Assembly: GCA_002286715.1 (NCBI GenBank)
Contig: NSJX01000020.1
Span: 381,873 to 445,872 of the forward strand
Length of the DNA stretch: 64,000 bases
Source of the DNA: Dentipellis sp. KUC8613
Lineage: Eukaryota > Basidiomycota > Agaricomycetes > Russulales > Hericiaceae
Reading direction: 5' to 3'
In this document: piece after piece, positions 28,545 through 40,610 of the stretch
Position numbering within the stretch: position 1 is the first letter of the stretch
Layout: every line of letters starts with the position of its first letter
Program-made: the position numbers and the translations under genes
Notes under the pieces: model-generated
What the model was told of the DNA's origin: nothing
Database searches by the model: none
What the model saw: the letters and a program-made list of their open reading frames with translations, nothing else

Positions 28545-28980
28545 TTTTTAAAAGATGATAACATGCTCATAGCACATCAATGTTGTAGTCTTGATGATGA
28601 TCAATTTCATTTACACTGATATTGCTCCATGCTAACCTTCTGCTCCTCCATATTCCTATATAGCTTGTGAGTTTCACCTTCTGAGCAACTCTCTAGGTAT
28701 TCAATTTCTGTTTTGTTGTTTTGTTACACATGACTTCCATTTCTGTACTTTACTGTCAGTCATGTATGTACTATGCAGACCATGAAAACCATTCATTCCA
28801 ATGTGCTTAAGAGCTTAGAGGACACAGAAGATCATTGAGAGAATGACACATTTCATAGATTACAATGGAACAGGACATACTTAATGGTATAAGTAACAGC
28901 ATCAGCTTAAGCAGGTAAGATAAAGATAGTTCCCAATTTCAGTTCCAGAGCGCAATATTACTCACACAATACAACTAATC
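26336..28980. other. CpG desert over the NLR effector exon and its 3' flank
   Basis: I count four CpG dinucleotides from 26341 to 28980, near 26393, 28064, 28444 and 28951. Exons immediately before (25323-26208) and after (29000 on) contain one every 10-20 bp. The region is also AT-richer, with TG and CA where neighbours have CG. The boundary is sharp on the right, at the 3' end of the phospholipase C gene. Confidence 0.9.
28545..28974. other. Intergenic, convergent 3' ends
   Basis: 430 bp, AT-rich and almost CpG-free like the NLR exon beside it. No coding signal. Confidence 0.6.
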
Positions 28981-31033
28981 AACATCAGTAAAGGAAAAGT
29001 GGACAAGGAGTGTAGCACCCGAGTCCTTGCCTCGCGACGTGAGCAGCCGGATGAAACGCCAGCCTGTCTCGAGATGATCGACCTTCGCGACAAAGATCCC
29101 AAGCTTCACATCGCGGCCGTATCCAACATTCTGCCACACAATCAACCTAGATCACGTATCTGTCAGTCAAAAGACAAAAGATAAAGCAATATGAGAAGCG
29201 ACACGCACCGGATGAATGTCAGCTCATCGGTATCGTATTCAAACTCGAACTTCTCGTCCCACATAAAATCCGCCAGCCCGTCCTGGATGTCCTTCGTCTT
29301 GACAGTTTTGCTGCGCCACAGGTCTTCCTTCTGGTGCCATAACTGTACGCGGACGTAGGCGGAGAGGCTGGATGTGTCTTTAGACACGCTCACTTCATAA
29401 TTCACTCAGCGAGATGGCCAGGCCAGAGATATCACATGAAGACTTACGGGAGCTAAGCCCTACCACCTCGCAGCTAAGTTTCGACTTCTTCGGCGACGAC
29501 GCGTCAACGCTGCTGTCATCGTCGCTGGCAGGCAAAAATCGCGCGGGCTTCGGCATCCAGCCAGGTCCACCCGCGAACATCGCCTCGTTCAACTGTCAAC
29601 GGTAATCGAGACAAGGACATCAACATCGGGTTCTCGTCCTCTAGGGCGCGAAGCACGCACCTGAACTCCGCGGTCGTAGCTCTGCCAGTTCAGAGCCGCA
29701 ATCTGGCTCCCGTTCTGCCAGAACTTGAGCGGGTTGAGGTTGCTCGACTCGATGCGCGTTCCACGCGGATACACGCGACGGAGATGGCGCTGCGAGTGCG
29801 CGATGAGAGGGTTGAGTGATGTGGGGAGGAGAGAGGAGAGCGCGGACTCGGAGATGTTGATGATGACGTGTGACGGATATGTGATCTCTGTGTTTATGAC
29901 CATGAGTCTAAGAACAGGAGTAGGGAGAGGGCGAAGGGACACGTACTTTCGGAGAGCCAATTTTTGTCGGGCTTCATGCTGCGTGCGTACACGCCCAGCG
30001 CAGCGAGCGCATCGGAGATGCGGGGTGCAGGCTCCTTGGCGGCGGCTGCCTTGAGTTCTTGTTCCTCCTTCTCGTCCTGCTCCTGCTCCTGCTCATGTTC
30101 CCTTCCTTCTTTATCCTCCGAGCCTGATGACCTGTACCCGCCTTTGTCAGAGTCAGAGGACGAGCCGGATTCCGCTGCCGGAGGGAAGTTCGACACGGAG
30201 TTCTGCCGAGACGGCGGCTGAGAAGGCCTTTCAGGTGCATCAATCGTCTTCGGCGGGTAATACTCAACCTATATAACGTTCAGACGAAGCGCATGGACAC
30301 GAAATCTGAGTACAACGCACCATGACGACAATCTTGCCCCTGAGGTCCCTCGGCGTCACCTCCGTCGACGAGCCCGCGATCGGCTCGGTCAGTAATTTCT
30401 CCCCCCAGCACTCCTTCATGATCTTCACGAGGTCTGCCTGCCCCTCCACGTCGACATGGCACTCGAGACTCACGAGTACCGGCCAGTCCCCGTCGCGCAC
30501 TGCATGTCCGACGGCCTCGCACACCTCGCGGAACGGCACGGACTTGGACCAGGTGTATCCGTGTGTGACGATGGGTCCTTTCGTGGAAGACCATACGTCC
30601 ATTTCGACACAGCGTGCATGGTGCCAAAGAACATGAATGTATGAGAGCGCTGAGGAGCGGCCTAGGATTTGACGTGACAGGAGGTAAGTGTTATGTGACG
30701 ATCTAAGAGAACTGAGTGCCAGCGAAACGTGAGAGAAGGATGCGACGCACGAGATGAAGTAATGTGTGAGGGGCAAGTCGTCGTGCGCAGGCTGGGGAAC
30801 AAGGATAGGGAGACGCGCTAGGGCGTCTGCGGACTACATAACTAGTCAGCTCGGGCATTGAAGCAGAGCATAGTGGTACGTACCTGGCCCCGTTCCTCCA
30901 GAAACTCGCGCACTTGTGGGCTAATCCTGACCTCTTGATATTGTACCGGATTGACGTTCACAAGGGTATCCAGCCCGTGATTGTTCTGCAACCGTCGCAT
31001 ATCCTCCTCCCATGTGTGGATTCGGTCGGCCAT
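28975..31033 (-). CDS. PLC1: Phosphoinositide-specific phospholipase C (X, Y and C2 domains)
   Basis: Eight exons: 31033-30884, 30833-30751, 30702-30321, 30268-29947, 29887-29661, 29592-29448, 29404-29209 and 29146-28975. They give 558 residues. It hydrolyses PIP2 to IP3 and diacylglycerol. The X box has [16 protein letters not shown] (first catalytic His), CVEMDVWSS and [15 protein letters not shown] (second His), and VLVSLECH. A Ser/Glu-rich linker follows (residues about 215-280). The Y box has [35 protein letters not shown] and [26 protein letters not shown]. The C2 domain closes it ([31 protein letters not shown]). No PH or EF-hand region precedes the X box, so it is shorter than yeast Plc1; a missed 5' exon is possible. 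Confidence 0.93.
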
Positions 31034-31352
31034 TTCGTTGCCTAAATCGCGTGAGCCTAGAAGTCGAATGGATGTGATGAGGGAGGAAGAAAGGATAGGA
31101 GACAGCTATAATCAAGGGTCAGGACCATGACTGTGTCACAGCATAATTGAGACCGGAGCAGACTCCGGTTGTTATCCTCCTGGGCGGCCTTTTCGTAATC
31201 GTTATAAATAGACACTTAGCCTGGGGTTAGGGCTTATCCTAGGTTCCCTCGCAAAATGCGAAACTGGAAGCTCAAATAGATCAAGTGCACACTAAGAGCA
31301 TCCAAAGCGAGGTCGGGAAGCCAGTTGGAATAATAGCAGTTCCGAAAATGTA

Positions 31353-32006
31353 TCAGTCTTTATTTCCTTTCTCTCCAGGCTGCGACTGCAGCTTGGCCTG
31401 CATGATATTGACAAGCGAGTTCATGTTCTCCTGCTTCTTCTGAATCGTCTCCTGCAGTGTATCCAGGTTCGTCTTGATGTAGTCTATTTTTGACTCGTAG
31501 TGTTTCACAGCTTGTTGTCTTGTCTGTCGATAGCAGCACATGTGATGAATAGAGAAACCCAGCAGAACGAAATATGTGGGCGTACCTTTTGAACATAATA
31601 ACCCGTTCCAACATCTACGATCACATTGTCTGCGTCGCTGAGTTTTCCGGGGACATAGAGAGAATTTGTCAATGGGACCAGGATAGTTTTTGCTGTTAAA
31701 ATTCGGTCGTCAGCGCATAAATTAATCAAACACCAAACAGACACACTCTTGTTCGCAGGTTGTACCTCCTTCGCACTCTCGATACATGAATTGAACTTCG
31801 ATTGCGCTTGTTTCAGCTGCGCGAACGAGTTTGTGAGATGCGATAGTTCCTGCGAAACACCGGAAACTAGGTCGTTAGAAGAATCAGTGACCGGAGATAC
31901 GCAGCTTCCGTACCTCTTCGAGCTGCCGCCGTATATCAGCCAGTTGGGGAAGATCAAGGTCTGCAATATTGATCTGTTGCGGCTGCTGTTGCACTGCGGA
32001 AGCCAT
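31353..32006 (-). CDS. GIM5: Prefoldin subunit 5
   Basis: Exons 32006-31914, 31849-31747, 31692-31586 and 31523-31353 give 157 residues, the usual prefoldin alpha-class length. Prefoldin delivers nascent actin and tubulin to the TRiC/CCT chaperonin. The N-terminal helix reads NIADLDLPQLADIRRQLEEE and continues as a coiled coil. The central beta hairpins contain LVPLTNSLYVPGKL and VIVDVGTGYYVQK, the prefoldin 5 signature. The C-terminal coiled coil runs QAVKHYESKIDYIKTNLDTL to the end. Introns are 54-64 bp; the second uses the less usual donor GTGTGT. Confidence 0.93.
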
Positions 32007-32163
32007 AGTGGAGAAATAAAGAATAGATGGTGAAGTAGTAAGCCTCTAAGAGTCGAAAGCCGAATACTGGAGAAGGCTCCGAATGCCGCACGCGATCTCT
32101 CAAGTCTCCCACGCCTGCTGCAACCGCACGAGAGCCGTAGTCCACACTTGTTCTCTTTTACCA

Positions 32164-32300
32164 GGTCGATGGGGAGGCAAGTGGACCTAGTGAAGGTCGT
32201 AGTGAGTAGGAGTGTTTGAGGTGAGACGTTGCTATCCGGAGTGATGACAAGGTCGTCGACGGAGGTGACATCTAATCGAAGGATCCGAGAGGACAAGCTT
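32164..32300 (+). pseudogene. Relic of a phospholipase C X-domain fragment
   Basis: The plus strand aligns with the PLC1 coding strand around [14 protein letters not shown] to [12 protein letters not shown] (30321-30470, minus). The anchor is a perfect 17-nt match ending GGAGGTGAC. The frame is interrupted by stops, so it is a decayed copy in inverted orientation about 1.8 kb from its source, just upstream of the prefoldin start. Confidence 0.45.
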
Positions 32301-33404
32301 TAATCACGCTGGTACGTCTGCCGAAGTACCATATTTATCTACTCTATGATATTTTTACGTTCTACAGCAGACTCTAGCTCGTCTTCCGACCCCGATAAAG
32401 GCGAGTAAACTAAGTTGCCCAGTTGGGGGCAGGAATAGGACGAGAAAGAACGGAGTCATCGCCCTGCTCGCTCACTGCTCGCCAAACAAGAGCTGACTCC
32501 CTGTGAAGGCTCCCATCCCAAAATCCGACGTCTTTCTGTCCAGCGCGAAACCAGATATCACATACCTAGCACACGCCAGTCACCATCTCCGAGCCGAGGC
32601 TGTCTTATTTCCTCACAGTACCACTCAATCCCTTCATTGCGTAGTGACCACAGCGCGCCCTCTGTCGCGTGCACCTGCGCAGAACACGCATCTAGTCGAG
32701 ACACTGATCCGTTCGATTGCATATTCTTGCAGAATGGAAAATAGACCGCCGCGCTGAGCTGGCAGAGCTGCGACTGCAGTGTTGAGGTGCGCTCTTCGTG
32801 TCCAGTAATGAAAAACTAATCCACATGTCTCGAATGCGATTAGTTACTGGATGAGGAGTTGCCGCCGATGAAGGCGAAATTTCCTTGCTAGGACCCAGGG
32901 CGTAGTGCCGTCGAATGCCTATGTATCGAACCGTTCACTGACACTGAACGAGCCATGAAGCAAGCGTGTCATCTAGTCTGTCCACCTACGTTGCGTAGTC
33001 GGAACCGGCTGTCTCTCATCATGCCATTGTGGGAGTGTCATCTAAGAGTCTGCCCAAGACAAGCTAGACGTTTGACGGTGGTGAGAGAGAAACGAGTCAC
33101 ATTCTAAGTGTGCAACGACCGATGTGGTATTCCGCGATTGGCGTATGTACTACGAGGTTCCGATGTCAACAAAACTAGATACAGCAATATGAAAACAAAG
33201 CTAGGGCATGGTGTGGATGCGCTTGCATTGACAGCGAAGATTGTGTTGGTGAGAATTACAGAATACCAGATCCACGTTTCCGGAAAGCAGGGATGGAAAT
33301 CATAGTAATGGGAGCCTGAGCGAAAGCAAACTGCTCGCAGAGTTAGCCACAGTATCGAAAGATAAATGCTTCGACTCACGTATGATGTTGAGAACTTCAT
33401 TCAA
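32301..33404. other. Intergenic region
   Basis: 1.1 kb between the PLC relic and the first FunK1 stop. Short frames only; no feature recognised. Confidence 0.5.
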
Positions 33405-36400
33405 TTATCCATGCAGGGAACGCGAGCTTCCCGATGAACCCTTCCGTCTCTTCTGTGCAGGACTCGAAGACGACGGTTGTCCCTTGTACGAGGTCGATGC
33501 TGGATGGGCCCTCTCAGGAGAGTCGGTGAAATGCTCCTTGGACGTGCCTTCGCCGCTGTTGGGCAAAGGCTGGTTTTGGGCCGGTGGAGTCACCGGAGTA
33601 GCCGTATTGGGTGCGGGGAGAACATAGGTACCCAGGTCGCCTCTACGCCGCTGCAGCTCTTCATTTGTCGCTTTCTCGATCTCCGGGCTTGGAACCTCGG
33701 GCACGAATGTCTCGAGGAAATTGTCGAGGATGTTGAGCACACGTTGATGAATGAATGTCTGCGTGATGGCATCGTACGAGAAGTAGCCGAGTCGGAGGAC
33801 TTTCCACCAAGTGGATATCAGCGGCTTCAATGGTTCAAAGTAAGGATGGAAGCAGGGAAAGATGTATTCGTTGAGGTCTCCCGGAGATTCAAAGAATAGT
33901 TCCTTGTTGTCAGCCAAAGTAGCTTCCTTATCTGAGTCGAACAGACAATAGACCACACTATGAATCGCTTGTGTGTTTGTATCTTGTTCGTTCCGAATCA
34001 GTTCATCGCGGCGAGCTCCTCCAGGGCCCTTGCGTGTCACACAAAGGTATAGAAGAACCCAGAAAAACGACTCAAGGTCGTGGATAGCACTATGCGTGTG
34101 CTGCTTAGAGTCTGCCCTGAGCAGCCGAGTATCATTGTAATACTTGCTTGTCAATATTTCATAGCTCATGAAGGCCGTTGTGCCCTGTAGAATCACCGTT
34201 GGTAGGTGAGGGTTGTCAGGATGGTTCACACGTACCGTACGCTCCCCGGGCTGAGGAATGTGGTCTTCCCAGGATGGAGGCAAAGAGTTCTAGAATATAA
34301 TCAATTCGCATGAGGTAATTGCCGACCGCCGATTACTGAATACGCCCACCATATGATCGTGTCCGGAGTCATTGCAAATGGATTTGGGGATACCATCTTC
34401 CGTGAAGAGATCAGCGGCGGAGAGCTGCACATGTATCGTGAGCATCATAGTCGAACGCATATATGCATTTTATACCTGACGGCCATGAGGCTGCTCTGGT
34501 AAATACCAGTTATCGAGCACATGGGTTACATATTTTGGTACATTATCCAAAAAGTCAGAGTAGCGACGGGCCAAAGCTTCGGCAGCTGACTGGTCCAGGG
34601 TTATTTGCCACTTTTTACAATTGGCATTGCGCTGAACCATTGAGCGGAGGAAGTCGGGTTCGTCAGGCTCAATTGCTGTGTGTAGGATTTGGGCGAATGT
34701 TTCGGCTTTTTTGGCATAGTCGAAATCGATGAGACAACCAGACGTGTTCTCGATGTCTGAGCCTTTCGGGCAGATGAGGATGTTGTTAGTGCTGACATCC
34801 CGATGCAAGACGCCACGGAGCCAAAGATTTCGGTGTCCTACACGGATGAGTTTGTGAAGTACACGGGAGTGCATGGTCAGATTTATATTAGATTTGCACC
34901 ATAGGTGACGAATTGCTCACCCTGAACAGCATCTCGTAGCGCACGTACGAGCTCGGGGATGTCTTTGAAGAACTTGATGGGCCAGCCATACGTTCTCATC
35001 AAGGTACGTGTCAGTATGCGGTTTACAGGTGGCGTTTCAAGCTTCCTTGCTTTCCGGACCGCAAACTTATAAGCATCGGAATCAGTCGAAACAACAAACA
35101 GCCCCTGCTCCCGAAACGTGGCCTCCTCATCCACCTCTTCGATGGGTTGCGGATCCTCGAGCTTACGCTTGACGGGCTTCGGCTGATCTGTTGTCGCGGC
35201 CGGCGGGGCTCTCTCGAGAGCAAACGATCCCTCTAATTCAAGACCGCGAGTGATCGAGTGTTCCGTGTCGTCTAACTTCCAGTCGGGATGGTGAGGGTCG
35301 GGACACGGGCAGGCCATGCTGACAGAGCGAACGATGTCGCAGACGTGTGGATCACTGTCGTCAGTGCGAGGCAAGACGCTACAAATGTCGCTTTCGCGCA
35401 GCGAAGTCTCCGGGAGCCATGATTGTTTCAGGACAAACCGCTAAGCAATCGAGTCAGAACGGACAAAGTGAATGACGATGAGGGCTGACCTCGCGAGTCT
35501 TAAGGTTCATGACAACCCAAACCACCGTGGCTCTGCCGCACTTCACCGAAGCTCGCACGGTACTCAACGCGTGCAGAGTCACGTACGATTCACCACCTGA
35601 CATTCCGTCTTGTTCGGGCACCGTAATGAGCCACTTCGTGCCATAAAGGTTGTCAGAGAAATCGTTCCCTCCTTTGGCTTCCGCGTCTGTCGTGTAAAAC
35701 GACTGTCCGCTATGCATGCGATAGAGCTTCATAGTCCGATCCCAACCCAGCCTTGCAGGATCGAGACATGCGAGAGCCATGATGACCTGGATGAATTTTT
35801 GGGGCTCCTGGACAAACTAGTCAGAAAGCGAAGAAGCAAAGTAGCAAAGACACGCACGTCGTGAATGTTGAAAGAAGTCTTCGTTCCTACAAGGCCGGAC
35901 CGATGGCATAACCAGACCGATAGCGAGTTCTTGCAGAACAGAAGCCCAAAAGCAAAGCGTCGGTCAAGCTGTTCCCGGAGAACATGTCGCATGTATCTGC
36001 AGAGCTGGTTGGCGCCGTCAATCACGTCTTTCTCAGCAGTGCTGCGCTTGAATTCGACGGGAAGGTGTACATGGAGCCACTTGATCTTCAGAAATTCATT
36101 CAACTTCTTCGTCTGAACGGGAACGGAGCTCGGCATCAGCTTGGGTGACCGGAAAGAGTTAATGAAACAGACCAATTCCGTCTTCTTCGCATCCAGCTCT
36201 TTCTTTTTGTGTTGGTCCTGCAGACGCACGGGATTCTTTGGTAGGTCGGCCAGATCTTGTTCACATCTTGAGATCTCCTCCTCTTGCTTCTTCTCCTCTT
36301 CGCCTTTCGCGTCGTGATAGTTGAACACGGCCATAACGTCTGGGCGGCTGGCAGGGGTCAGCTTATCGAGAGAGATGGGTGTGCTATCGGGACGCTTGAC

Positions 36401-36796
36401 CCAGCATAGATCATGCAATGAATGGCCCGAGGAAGATCCGCAAGCCTCGAGAATGGCCGTGGCGTTCTTAACAAACGGGCCGTAAAGCTCCTTTTCCAAA
36501 GCAATCTTGTTCGGGAAACCTGCCCATCGGCCATTAGTGTAGATTCTATCGGTCTTGAGTTTTTCCAGAACATCGTTGATGCTCTCGGGTTCCAGAGGAA
36601 GGATGGCATTGAGAAATGCATCGGTGTCGACAATAGATGTGTGGTCTTTGAGTTCGCTAAATACCATCTTGTCGACGTCAGCGACGTTAGAAGGCAGATT
36701 TGTGGCCCGTAGCTTGAAAGAGGGCTTAATATCTGTATCGGAGCGAGGCCGACTGTATGGGATACCGTCAGCTTTTCGGTAGAAGGGGGAATCCAT
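33405..36796 (-). CDS. FunK1-type fungal protein kinase, copy 1
   Basis: Six exons: 36796-35858, 35807-35490, 35440-34921, 34837-34476, 34424-34350 and 34289-33405. They give 1032 residues. The N-terminal half is the FunK1 lead region (LNEFLKIKWLHVHLPVEFKR, REQLDRRFAFGLLFCKNSLS, FIQVIMALACLDPARLGWDR). The kinase part has NRILTRTLMRTYGWPIKFFK, the catalytic loop GVLHRDVSTNNILI and the metal-binding loop CLIDFDYA, where D-F-D stands for D-F-G. DLESFFWVLLYLC and LGYFSYDAITQTFIHQRVLN follow. The C-terminal 90 residues form a Pro/Ser-rich tail. FunK1 kinases are expanded in multicellular fungi and their substrates are mostly unknown. All introns except the third (83 bp) are 49-74 bp. I see no defect in this copy. 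Confidence 0.88.
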
Positions 36797-37304
36797 CTGG
36801 AAGCGAAGGGAACACACAGGCTGGCGTCCTCAAGTTATAAGAAGGGCTTGCAATCGGATTATAGTTTTCGGATGGTGAGCAACGAAACGTGCCCGACTTT
36901 CAAATATTGGGGCTTGCCAAGGACTGCCACCGAAACGTTCAAGTTTGGTTCTTGTCCTACGCGTGCATCACGCGTCTAAACCGCGTTGCCAACATTTCCC
37001 ACATTCAACAACACCAACAAACGTGCGGCGTAGTTCACGTATGTATGTACTACTCAAATAGTACGACGAAACCCGAATGAATAATATCATATTCAAAGGC
37101 CACGACAGCATGATAGCTAACAAAGATGAGGTATCAATATGAGAAAATGAAATGAAAGGCTTGCAGACGATCCCATCAGCGTCTTCTGCACCAGGGAGAG
37201 TCTGAGGTAGTGATATGGGGCAGGCAAGGGAAGTGTCTTGTCAAAGAGATCAGCGTACTCTACTATGGTACGCAATCACTGCTCGTAGAGAATCTACGCT
37301 TTTG
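36797..37304. other. Intergenic between FunK1 copies 1 and 2
   Basis: 510 bp between two head-to-tail FunK1 genes. It holds the promoter of copy 1 and the 3' end of copy 2. No other feature. Confidence 0.5.
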
Positions 37305-40300
37305 TCACATTGGGTTCCGGGAGAAGAAATCAAGGTCGGTCCTGCGCCGTTGCAATTCTTCATCTGTCGCTCTCTGGACCTCCAAGCTTGAAACTCCAGG
37401 CACGAATGTCTTGAGGAATTCATCCAGGGCGTTGAGTACGCGCTGGTGAATGAACGTCTGCGTGATGGCATCATAAGAGAAGTATCCTAGTTGGATGACC
37501 TTCCACCACGTCGATAACAGCGGCTTCAAGGCTTCGAAGTAGGGATGAAAGCAAGGGAAGATGAATTTGTCGAAATCTTCTGGATTGTCGAACGCTAGGC
37601 GTTTGTTGTCCGCCAAAGTGGTTGCGTCGTCTGAGTCGAACAGACAATAGACCACCGCACGAATTTCTTCTGTGCTTGTGTCTTGTCCATTTTGATCCAG
37701 TTCGTCACGGCGAGTCCCTCCAGGGCCCTTCCGCGAAATGCAGAGATACACAAGGACCCAGAAAAACGACTCGAGGTCATGGATGGCACTATGCGTCACG
37801 TTGCGCTCGTCACCATCTGCCCTCAACATCGATGTACAATCGTATCGTCTGTCCTTCAATATTTCGGAGCTCATGAAGGCCGCCGTACCCTGTAGAATCG
37901 CAGTTGATAGATGAGGTTGATAAAGATGGATCACACGTACCGTACGCTCCCTGGGCCGGGGATCGTGATTTTCCCAAGATGTAACACGAATATCCTGGGG
38001 CATGGTACATGAGCTAATCTCTGTCAACCAAGTACATTTACTAGATACACCCACCTTACAGCTATGCTCAGGCGCACCGCGACAAGGCTCGGGGTAATTT
38101 TCTATGAAAAGGTCAGCGACGGAGATCTACAGGCAGAAAATGTATTCCATGAGTCATTCCAATCAAACGACTGATACGCATCCTATACTTTACCTGACGG
38201 CCGGTCGAGTTCTTTGGTATATCCCGAATAATCAGCACCTTTTCGAGGTAATTCAGCGCTCTCACTACGCTCCTCGGGTAGCGAGAGAGTAGGGCTTCGG
38301 CAGCTGACGGCTCTAGAGTGACTTTCCACTCTTGCAAACCAGCATCACATTCAAGGACGGCATAAAGAAAGTCGACGCTCTTGAGGTCTACCGCGTTTTC
38401 ATGTAAATTGAAGACGTGTCTATCCATTCGTTTGACGTTGTCGAAGTCGATGAGGCAACCAGACGTGTTATGAACGTCTGAACCATTCGGGCATATGAGT
38501 ATATTATTGATGCTAATGTCCCGGTGCAAGACGCCTTGAAACCAGAGATCACGGTGCCCTACGCACATGGTCAGACATATTGTATTTTACGCAGTAAACC
38601 ACAGAATGCTTACCTTGAATAGCGTCACGAATCGTGCCGACAAGCTCTGGGATGTCTTTGAAGAACTTAACAGGCCAGCCATATGTTCTCATCAATGTAC
38701 GTGTCAGGATATGATTCATAGGTGGCAGCCAGGAATTCATCCGGAAAATAAATCCGTACTTTCCATGACTCGACGCGACGACGACATGCAGCCCCAGCGC
38801 AGTCGACCTCGTATACTTTGTTTGAGGATATAAAGAATCGTCGTCGTCGTTGTGGTCGTCATCATCATAGAGGTAATCCTCTACCGTAAGGCCACGCCCA
38901 ATGGCGTGTTCAGTATCATCGACATTCCAGTCAGGATGATCGGGATCTTGAGGGATCCCAACGTTGACCGAGCGGACGATATCGCATATATGGGAGCCAT
39001 CGATGTCAGACTGGCCCAAGAGCTCGTCCTCCCGAGGGCTAGTCTCCTCACGCCACGCATGCTTCAGGACAAGCCTCTGGAACCGCAGCGTGAACATAAA
39101 GGTATGAGATGCTGCACGAGAATTCCTACCACGCCAGTTTGAGTGTTCACAACGTGCCAAACTACAGTCGCTGGGCCGCGCGCCATAGCAACCGGTGTGT
39201 TCAGCATTCGCGTCGTCACGTAAGACTCCCAGCCCTGCATGCCATCGCAGTTGGGTACCTGGATGAGCCATCTGGTGTCGCGTAGACTACTGGAATAGTC
39301 CTCCGGTTTGACACCTCAATCCGTCGAATAAAGCGCTCGCTTCTCGTCCACGCGATAAAGCTGCATCGTTCGATCCCAGCCGAGTCTTTCAGGACTAAGA
39401 CTCGCGAGCGCCATGATAACCTGAATAAATTTCCGAGGTTCCTACAAAATAGGCGGTTCTGCCAAAGAGGACAATATGATTGCGCGAGTGCAGAAATTGA
39501 ACACACAACGTTGATGTTGACGGGCCTCTTTGTGCCTAGAAGACGAGATCGAGAGAGCTGCCATACGGATAGCTCGTCCCCACACACAAGGATGCCGAGA
39601 GTGAACCGCCGGTCCAGCTGTTCCTGGAGAATGCGCTCCATGTATTTACGAAGCTGATTGACTCCATCAAGCAGACTCTTCTGATCACACTCTTTCTGAA
39701 ATGCCACGGGGAGACACACGCGAAGCCACCACAGCCTGGTTTTTTTCTTCAAATCTTCCTTCTATGAAAACAAAAGTATTGCTCAATATGAGCCTTCCAG
39801 TTAGGGAGGGTGGGGATAATAAACCATTGTACGCACCATTTCATCCAGCTGCTCGTCGCTATATTCCGATGGATCCATGTCTTCTGCATAACATGCGCGT
39901 ATCTCATCCTCGAGCCGTGCAATCTCATTACTAAGCGTGAGTAAGTTTGCATCTCCTTCATAGCCTAGAGCAGCCACGACATCTGGGCGATTCTTATTAG
40001 AGCGTTGATCGGAAGACTCGCGTGTATTGCGAGGCCGTTGGATCCAACTCAGGCTGCTGGTTGAAAAACCAGTGCGTAGCTTTCTGCACGCTGCCAGAAC
40101 GGCCGTGACGCTGCCGACGAATGCAGCATGGAGGTCTTCGTCTGTATTGAGACTTGTCGGAAAAGAAGTCCATCGAGATGCAGGGTCCTGAGCATAGGTT
40201 CCGTTGTTGTTGAGTTCGCATAAGACTGTGTCAATGTCACCAGAAGATGCAGGCAGGATTTCGGTAAGGAATCTATCTGTATCAACGATCAGAGTAGTGT

Positions 40301-40325
40301 TCGGTTTACGCTCCGAGCAGTACAT
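37305..40325 (-). pseudogene. FunK1-type protein kinase, copy 2, with in-frame stop
   Basis: Same exon layout as copy 3 and highly similar to it throughout. Recognisable parts are TLIVDTDRFLTEILPASSG, WLRVCLPVAFQK, RLGWDRTMQLYRVDE, GVLHRDISINNILI, CLIDFDNV, DLESFFWVLVYLCIS and LGYFSYDAITQTFIHQRVLN. In the exon after FIQVIMALASLSPERL the codons reading STEAG in copy 3 are ST, GAT, TGA, GGT here; the stop lies at 39318-39316. All later exons remain open with intact splice sites, so the lesion looks recent. It sits before the kinase core and would leave only the N-terminal region. A base error is the alternative. The ATG at 40325 gives MYCSERKPNTTLIV. Confidence 0.75.
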
Positions 40326-40428
40326 CGAGTATCCTGGCAGATTGTTCTGAAGGATTTTCCCTGTATGAGTGCTCTTGAGCAGTATAAGACCTTTCAAAAT
40401 GCGCGTTTGAGATGATAGTTGACTATTG
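37305..40428 (-). repeat. Inverted duplication arm 1 (FunK1 copy 2 with leader)
   Basis: This arm matches 59674-62778 in inverted orientation about 19 kb away. Similarity extends about 100 bp upstream of the start codon and includes a 21-nt perfect block at 40408-40428 matching 59674-59694. It seems to fade right after the stop codons. Confidence 0.8.
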
Positions 40429-40610
40429 CGCGGGGACGGCCAAGAGGATCATCGGTACGGTCGAAGGAATACTTGACTATAGCAGTGTTGCATTCCCACG
40501 CCTACAAGCATTCTAATCGCGGGTATACGCGTCACTCTCCTCAACACCTGCGTTCAAGCACCTGCTTCTAACCACCTCAACCTCCTCCCCTACGCATAAA
40601 ATAAACGCAA

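Noticed and set aside
26336..28980. CpG loss considered as repeat-induced point mutation with gene death
   Set aside because: RIP would leave many stop codons (CAA/CAG to TAA/TAG); the 735-codon frame has none. Classic RIP is also not established in this group.
31505..32296. 263-codon minus-strand frame overlapping prefoldin 5
   Set aside because: It runs through prefoldin introns and exons in a different frame; its upstream part is the antisense of the PLC relic.
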